NCBI GenBank assembly: GCA_031267015.1 | Contig: JAIRZW010000025.1 | Location: 1 to 5,919, forward strand | From: Heliobacteriaceae bacterium | GTDB lineage: Bacteria > Cyanobacteriota > Vampirovibrionia > Gastranaerophilales > Gastranaerophilaceae | Reading direction: 5' to 3' | Length of the DNA: 5,919 nt | Shown here: positions 1 to 4,297 of the stretch, piece after piece | Position numbering within the stretch: position 1 is the first letter of the stretch | Layout of the letters: the number at the start of each line of letters is the position of its first letter | Notes under the pieces: model-generated | The model's database searches: none | What the model was told of the DNA's origin: nothing | What the model saw: the letters and a program-made list of their open reading frames with translations, nothing else | Position numbers and translations under genes: made by a program

Positions 1-1
1 G

Positions 2-1804
2 CTTGACGCGCGGCCGCAGAACATTGCGGCGGCCGCGCCGGAGATTGAATTTCCGCCGCCGGCAAAGACTGTTACAATTAACGGCGTGGACTTTTTGCAA
101 TCGCAGGCGCCTGTCGGGAAATTCGGCTGCGAACTGGTGCTTTCCACAATCGGCGAGGGCCCCAAGACTTTTAACCCGTTTAATTCAAAGGATAATACGT
201 CTTCAATCCTTGCGGGCTATATGTATGACGGGCTTGTGACGACCGATGCGCAAACCGGGCAGACTATTCCGAGAATGGCAAAAGCCTTTGAAATTAACGG
301 AAACGATTACATTGTGCACTTGCGCAGGGGGATTACGTGGTCTGACGGGAAGCCGATAACGGCTGACGACGTGGTTTTTACCTGGCAGAACATTATTCTT
401 GACGGGTTTGGCAACACTTCAATCCGTGATTCAATTGTTGTGGACGGAAAACTTCCGACTGTGCGCAAAATTGACGATTTTACAGTGAAGTTTACGACAC
501 CGCAACCGTTTGCGCCGTTTTTAAGCGTGCTTTCCGCGCCTATCGCGCCAAAACACGTTTTTGAACCCGCTGTGAAAAAAGGTAAAGCATATTTTGAAAC
601 ATTTATGTCCACAAACGTTGACCCGCAGAGCCTTGTGGTGTCCGGCGCATTCAAGATGAAAGAATACGTGCCTGCTCAGCGCGTGGTTTTTGTGCGAAAC
701 CCGGATTATTACGTGATAAACACGCAAGACGAGCGGCTTCCGTACCTTGATAAGCTGGTTTATTTGATTGTAGGCGATTTGAACAATGAAATTCTGAAAT
801 TTGAGGGCAAAGAAATCGATTCCATAAGCCCGCACGGCGCGAATGTTGCGCGTTTTAAGGCAATGGAAAAGCACGGGGATTTCAAAATGTACAACCTTGG
901 GCCTGACACGGGCACGTTGTATTTGTCAATGAACCTCAATGACCGCCGCAACGACAAGGGGAAATTCTATGTTGACCCGAAAAAACAGCTCTGGTTCAGG
1001 GATAAGAACTTCCGGCAGGCCGTGGATTTGGCGCTTGACCGCAAAAACATGACATTAAATATTGCAAGCGGGCTTGCAGAGCCGCTTTTCACGCCCGAAA
1101 GCCTTAATTCGATTTTTCTGAACAAGGATTTGAAGCCTTATGATAAGGATTTGGGCAAGTCGCGCGAACTGCTTGGGAAGTCCGGGTTTTATCAGAAAGA
1201 CAGCCGGCTTTATGACAGGTTCAACAACCGCGTGGAATTTGACCTTTACACCAACGCCGGAAACACCGAGCGCGAGGCCATCGGGGTTATGGTAAAACAA
1301 GACCTTGAGGATTTGGGTATGAAGGTGAATTTCAAGCCGGTTGAGTTTAATTCGCTTGTGAATAAGCTTGTGAGCACGCTTGACTGGGATATGGTAATCA
1401 TGGGGCTTACGGGCTCACCGCTGGAGCCGAACGGCGGCAAAAACGTCTGGCTGTCGAACGGAACCTTGCACGTTTTTAACCAACGCCTTGAAAGGGACGC
1501 AAACAGCAAACGTCTGCCTTGGGAAACCCGGCTGGATGAGCTTTTTAGACAGGGCGCGCTGGCGACTAAGTTTGAGGACAGGAAAAAGTATTACGACGAA
1601 TACCAGCAAATCATTTATGATGAAAAGCCTTTTATTTATATTTATTCGCCAATACGAATTGCGGCAGTGCGCAGGAAATTCGGCAATATTTTCCCGTCGT
1701 CGCTGGGCGGATTGCTGCATAACCCGGAGGAAATTTTTATAAGAAACTGCAACGAGCCTTGTAATAATTTAACGGGGGAGGGAGGTAGCTTCTGCAAATA
1801 CTGA
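2..1804 (+). CDS. ABC transporter substrate-binding protein, family 5 (peptide/oligopeptide type), 5'-partial
   Basis: This is the extracytoplasmic receptor of a peptide-type ABC importer; family members bind oligopeptides, dipeptides, nickel or sugars and deliver them to the paired permeases. The frame is open from base 2 with no stop, so 600 residues are visible and the true start and signal or lipoprotein sequence lie outside. Visible residues 1-28 are an Ala/Pro-rich linker typical of the stretch after a lipid anchor. Family 5 hallmarks follow: a TFNPFNSKD segment near 56-64, an RRGITWSDGKPITADDVVFTW-like block near 108-128, a GAFKMKEY...RNPDYY block at 215-237, and FRQAVDLALDRKNM at 337-350. 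The length exceeds E. coli OppA/DppA (about 540). The last 19 residues carry three Cys and overlap the ribosome binding site of the next gene, so this tail may be a recent extension. Family is secure; substrate is unknown. Confidence 0.93.
   Translation, partial: LDARPQNIAAAAPEIEFPPPAKTVTINGVDFLQSQAPVGKFGCELVLSTIGEGPKTFNPFNSKDNTSSILAGYMYDGLVTTDAQTGQTIPRMAKAFEINGNDYIVHLRRGITWSDGKPITADDVVFTWQNIILDGFGNTSIRDSIVVDGKLPTVRKIDDFTVKFTTPQPFAPFLSVLSAPIAPKHVFEPAVKKGKAYFETFMSTNVDPQSLVVSGAFKMKEYVPAQRVVFVRNPDYYVINTQDERLPYLDKLVYLIVGDLNNEILKFEGKEIDSISPHGANVARFKAMEKHGDFKMYNLGPDTGTLYLSMNLNDRRNDKGKFYVDPKKQLWFRDKNFRQAVDLALDRKNMTLNIASGLAEPLFTPESLNSIFLNKDLKPYDKDLGKSRELLGKSGFYQKDSRLYDRFNNRVEFDLYTNAGNTEREAIGVMVKQDLEDLGMKVNFKPVEFNSLVNKLVSTLDWDMVIMGLTGSPLEPNGGKNVWLSNGTLHVFNQRLERDANSKRLPWETRLDELFRQGALATKFEDRKKYYDEYQQIIYDEKPFIYIYSPIRIAAVRRKFGNIFPSSLGGLLHNPEEIFIRNCNEPCNNLTGEGGSFCKY
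8..38. repeat. 10-base inverted repeat in the linker coding region of the binding protein
   Basis: GCGCGGCCGC at 8-17 is the exact reverse complement of GCGGCCGCGC at 29-38, with an 11-base loop. Each arm contains the 8-base palindrome GCGGCCGC, so the arms also read as direct repeats. The segment encodes the Ala/Pro linker (DARPQNIAAAAP), so the pattern may simply follow from GC-rich Ala, Arg and Pro codons. A stable mRNA hairpin is possible here. Confidence 0.6.
1776..1786 (+). promoter_or_regulatory. Strong Shine-Dalgarno site for permease B
   Basis: The stretch GGGAGGGAGGT contains a near-perfect anti-16S match (GGAGG at 1781-1785). It lies inside the coding sequence of the binding protein. 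An in-frame CTG at 1792 follows with 6 bases between, the normal distance. The first in-frame GTG is 67 bases downstream and has no such site in front of it. The position of this site is the main evidence for the start chosen for permease B. Confidence 0.75.
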
Positions 1805-2766
1805 TTTACATACTTAAACGAATACTTCAAACCATTCCGCTGCTGGTCATCGTGTCCCTGATAAGCTTTTTCATAATCCGCTTGTCCCCTGTTGACCCGC
1901 TTGCAGAGCTTAAATTGAACCCGTCCGTGTCCAAAGAAACCCTTCAGCGCGAAACCGAACGGCTTGGCTTGGACAAACCAATAACCGTACAGTACGGGAA
2001 ATGGGCAAGATCCTTTCTCAAAGGCGATTTAGGCATAACCTCAAACGGCGAGCAAGTGAGCGTTAAATTAAAAGAGCGAATCCCGAATACGCTTTTGTTG
2101 ACGGTAATTGTAATATTTTTAACGTGGATTGCGGGTGTACCGCTTGGGGTTCTGGCGGCTGTGAACAGGCAAACTCCTCTCGACAGGATTTTAACCGTAC
2201 TCACAAGTGTCGGAATGGCGATTCCGTCGTTCTTTTTCGCGGTTTTGCTTCTGATTTTTGCCGTTAAGACAGGCTGGTTCCCGGTCGGCGGGCTTACTAG
2301 TTCAAACTTCCTTGAAATGACATTTGGCGCAAAAGTTTGGGATATAACGCACCACTTAATCCTGCCTGTAACAGTGCTTTTCACGATTTCGCTTGCGGGT
2401 TTGCAGCGGCAAATGCGCGGGAATCTGCTGGATGTGCTTGACAGCGATTATGTGAAATTCGCGCGTGCAAAGGGTTTGAGCGAGGCTAAAGTAATTTACA
2501 AACACGCCTTGCGCAATGCTGTCAACCCGATGATAACGATGTTAGGGTTTGAATTTGCAGGGCTCTTAAGCGGCGCAGCGCTTACGGAATATGTGTTTCA
2601 GTACCCCGGCCTTGGGCGGCTCATTCTGGAAGCGGTTTTGCGCTCGGACATAAACCTTGTAATGGCGTCGCTTATGATGGGCGCGGTTATGCTCGTGCTG
2701 GGCAATCTGCTGGCGGATATTATGCTAATCCTTACTGACCCGCGTATTAGGGGGCAGCATGTTTAA
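1792..2766 (+). CDS. ABC transporter permease, DppB/OppB type, probable CTG start
   Basis: One of two membrane subunits forming the import channel of the peptide-type transporter. An in-frame stop at 1786-1788 bounds the frame, and no ATG, GTG or TTG occurs before GTG 1852. Starting at GTG 1852 would remove most of the first membrane helix; starting at CTG 1792 restores the usual family N-terminus (MQILIYILKRILQTIPLL) and gives 324 residues, a normal length. Numbered from 1792: membrane helix 1 about 10-29; GDLG at 79-82 in the periplasmic segment; helices about 100-125, 137-158 and 189-203; the cytoplasmic EAA-type coupling loop at about 222-243 (KFARAKGLSEAKVIYKHALR), which docks on the ATPase; TEYVFQYPGLGRL at 265-277; and a final helix ending in DPRIRG. 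It overlaps the binding protein by 13 bases and permease C by 8. Family is certain; the start codon is inferred. Confidence 0.9.
   Translation: MQILIYILKRILQTIPLLVIVSLISFFIIRLSPVDPLAELKLNPSVSKETLQRETERLGLDKPITVQYGKWARSFLKGDLGITSNGEQVSVKLKERIPNTLLLTVIVIFLTWIAGVPLGVLAAVNRQTPLDRILTVLTSVGMAIPSFFFAVLLLIFAVKTGWFPVGGLTSSNFLEMTFGAKVWDITHHLILPVTVLFTISLAGLQRQMRGNLLDVLDSDYVKFARAKGLSEAKVIYKHALRNAVNPMITMLGFEFAGLLSGAALTEYVFQYPGLGRLILEAVLRSDINLVMASLMMGAVMLVLGNLLADIMLILTDPRIRGQHV
2749..2754 (+). promoter_or_regulatory. Ribosome binding site for permease C
   Basis: AGGGGG ends 4 bases before the ATG at 2759 and lies within the last codons of permease B. Because the two genes overlap by 8 bases, ribosomes finishing permease B arrive at this start, which fits translational coupling and equal amounts of the two channel subunits. 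The match to the consensus is moderate. Confidence 0.55.
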
Positions 2767-3790
2767 AGAAATCTACCAAAATTTAATAAAAGACAAATTT
2801 GCGCGAATCGCGCTGGTTGTGCTTGTTATAATCTATGCCGCGCTTTTGTTTGCGGATTTTATTGCGCCGTACGGCAGGGATTTTTCTGACCGCACAATGG
2901 CTTATGTGCCGCCGTCAAAGGTTTTTACCATTGATGAAAACGGCAAATTCTCGCGGCCGTATACTTACAACTACATCCGAGATTTTGATGACGAAAACCT
3001 TCAAATCACTTACAGGTTTGACCGGAGCAAAAAGCATTATTTGCGGTTTTTCAGGGCCGGACACCTTGTGAGCGTTCCTGAAGACGGCCGTTTGTTTTTG
3101 CTGGGAACCGACATTAACGGCCGCGATGTGTTTTCCCGCCTGCTTTTTGGCGGAAGAATTTCCATGACAATCGGATTTTTGGCGTTGTTTGTTCTGTTTC
3201 CGATTGGGCTTTTGTACGGCGGAATCGCCGGCTATTTCGGCGGAAAAACCGACATGCTTATGATGCGCTTTGCCGAGGCCGTAATGTCCATTCCGAGTTT
3301 CTATTTATTGATAATTCTGGCGTCAATTCTGCCGTCCGGCATGAAGAGTGTTCAGCGGTTTATGCTGATTGTCGTAATCCTTGCATTGATTGGCTGGGCA
3401 GGGTTTGCGCGGGTTGTGCGCGGGATGGTGTTGTCTGTTAAGGATTTGGAATTCGTCCAGGCTGCAAAATCAATCGGCGCTTCACGCCTTAGAATTATTA
3501 TAAAACACATTCTGCCGCAGACCACGAGCTATGTAATCGTTGCCATGACGCTTTCCGTGCCGTCTTATATCCTGTCCGAATCCGGCCTGAGCTTCCTGGG
3601 CCTCGGAATCCAGCAGCCTGACGCAAGCTGGGGCAACATGCTTAAAGAAGCCCAGGAATTCATCAATATAATCTCGCGGCCGTGGCTTTTGACGCCCGGA
3701 TTTTTAATTTTTGTTGCGGTGCTTGCCTTTAATGTGATTGGTGATACAATTAGAGATGTGTTGGACCCAAAGAGTAAGGTTAGGGGGTAA
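2759..3790 (+). CDS. ABC transporter permease, DppC/OppC type, with enlarged first periplasmic segment
   Basis: The second channel subunit, expected to pair with the preceding permease in the cytoplasmic membrane. At 343 residues it is some 40 longer than E. coli OppC/DppC. Residues 1-15 are the short cytoplasmic start and helix 1 is at about 16-36 (OppC N-terminal type). A long soluble stretch follows at 37-115, rich in Tyr, Arg and Asp. The family signature begins at 116 (GTDINGRDVFSRLLFGGRIS), then helices at about 136-160, 178-192 and 201-217. The EAA coupling loop at 231-253 (EFVQAAKSIGASRLRIIIKH then ILP) matches the family pattern closely. LSESGLSFLGLGIQQPDASW at 272-291 is the other diagnostic block, and a last helix lies at about 312-328 before DVLDP. 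The start is ATG, overlapping permease B. The extra soluble segment resembles in position the one in YejE-like and some cyanobacterial permeases; its role is unknown. Confidence 0.94.
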   Translation: MFKEIYQNLIKDKFARIALVVLVIIYAALLFADFIAPYGRDFSDRTMAYVPPSKVFTIDENGKFSRPYTYNYIRDFDDENLQITYRFDRSKKHYLRFFRAGHLVSVPEDGRLFLLGTDINGRDVFSRLLFGGRISMTIGFLALFVLFPIGLLYGGIAGYFGGKTDMLMMRFAEAVMSIPSFYLLIILASILPSGMKSVQRFMLIVVILALIGWAGFARVVRGMVLSVKDLEFVQAAKSIGASRLRIIIKHILPQTTSYVIVAMTLSVPSYILSESGLSFLGLGIQQPDASWGNMLKEAQEFINIISRPWLLTPGFLIFVAVLAFNVIGDTIRDVLDPKSKVRG

Positions 3791-3845
3791 ATGTATGGGG
3801 CAATGCAGGTAGTCACAACGAACGGAGAGTGGGGGGTAAATGTAT
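3783..3845 (+). repeat. 14-base direct repeat, period 49, spanning the permease C to mgtC-like junction
   Basis: GGGGGTAAATGTAT occurs at 3783-3796 and again, identical, at 3832-3845. In the first copy the TAA is the stop codon of permease C; in the second the ATG is the start codon of the MgtC-like gene. The 49-base period separates the genes. This looks like a short segmental duplication or an insertion that duplicated its edge. No transposon-like inverted ends are visible. Confidence 0.7.
3824..3836 (+). promoter_or_regulatory. Ribosome binding site region for the MgtC-like gene
   Basis: GGAGAG at 3824-3829 stands 10 bases before the ATG at 3840, and a run of six G at 3831-3836 stands 3 bases before it. 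The first has the more usual distance, the second is close to the start. Either could pair with 16S rRNA. No convincing promoter is seen in the 49-base spacer, so the gene is probably read from the transporter transcript. Confidence 0.5.
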
Positions 3846-4292
3846 ATTTATATAATAAGAGTAGTAGCGGCGGTATTGTTGGGATTTGCAATAGGCTTGG
3901 AGCGTGAATATTCCAATAAATACGCGGGTTTGCGTACGCATATTCTTGTGTGCCTCGGCGCGTGCGTGTTTACGATAATCTCAATTTACGGCTTTCCGGC
4001 CTTGTCAGAAGTTGCAGTGCGTGATTCTTCAAGGGTTGCGGCGCAAATCGTGACAGGAATCGGTTTTATCGGCGGCGGAACCGTCTTGCGCCACGGTGCA
4101 ACGGTTATGGGGCTTACGACCGCGGCAACGCTGTGGATTGCGGCCGCTATCGGAATGGCTTGCGGTACAGGCATGTACGATTTAGCGATTGCGTCTACGA
4201 TTTTGTCGGTTATTGTGCTTGTTTCCGTCAGAATGCTTGAGAAAAAAGTGATTAAAAAAGAAAAATGCGGCTCAAAACATATACAAGACTGA
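3840..4292 (+). CDS. MgtC/SapB family membrane protein, short form
   Basis: A small multi-helix membrane protein of the MgtC/SapB family. The best-studied relative, Salmonella MgtC, supports growth at low magnesium and inside macrophages and acts on the F-type ATP synthase; most family members have no assigned role. Visible family marks: GLERE at 19-23, AGLRTH at 29-34 followed by a second helix to about 50, the block SRVAAQIVTGIGFIGGGT at 64-81, GLTTAATLWIAAAIGMACG at 91-109, and a last helix at about 114-131. The protein ends in a short Lys-rich cytoplasmic tail at 150 residues. Salmonella MgtC (about 230) has a further soluble C-terminal domain, which is absent here, so this is the membrane-only form common in many bacteria. 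It follows the transporter on the same strand; a functional link is only suggested by position. Family certain, role unknown. Confidence 0.93.
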   Translation: MYIYIIRVVAAVLLGFAIGLEREYSNKYAGLRTHILVCLGACVFTIISIYGFPALSEVAVRDSSRVAAQIVTGIGFIGGGTVLRHGATVMGLTTAATLWIAAAIGMACGTGMYDLAIASTILSVIVLVSVRMLEKKVIKKEKCGSKHIQD

Positions 4293-4297
4293 AGCTG

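Noticed and set aside
10..36. Two NotI-type sites (GCGGCCGC) as possible cloning-vector or adapter sequence
   Set aside because: They fall in frame within an Ala/Pro linker that continues smoothly into the binding protein, so natural coding explains them.
110..132. FGC in GKFGCELV as a lipobox
   Set aside because: No hydrophobic stretch or positively charged start precedes it; it follows a soluble linker.
521..874. A 117-codon minus-strand frame inside the binding protein
   Set aside because: Opposite a well-supported gene, with no recognisable content; a shadow frame.
86..1804. GTG at 86 as the start of the binding protein
   Set aside because: The frame is open to base 2 with a linker-like sequence before it, no ribosome site precedes the GTG, and starting there would leave an exported receptor without a signal sequence.
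1944..2384. A 146-codon minus-strand frame inside permease B
   Set aside because: It lies wholly opposite a well-supported permease and its translation shows no domain; it is a shadow of the real gene.
1852..2766. GTG at 1852 as the start of permease B
   Set aside because: No ribosome site and it cuts the first membrane helix; the strong site at 1781-1785 points to CTG 1792.
3791..3907. A 38-codon reading frame starting at the ATG right after permease C
   Set aside because: It runs mostly over the MgtC-like gene in another frame, has no family resemblance, and its start is explained by the 14-base repeat.
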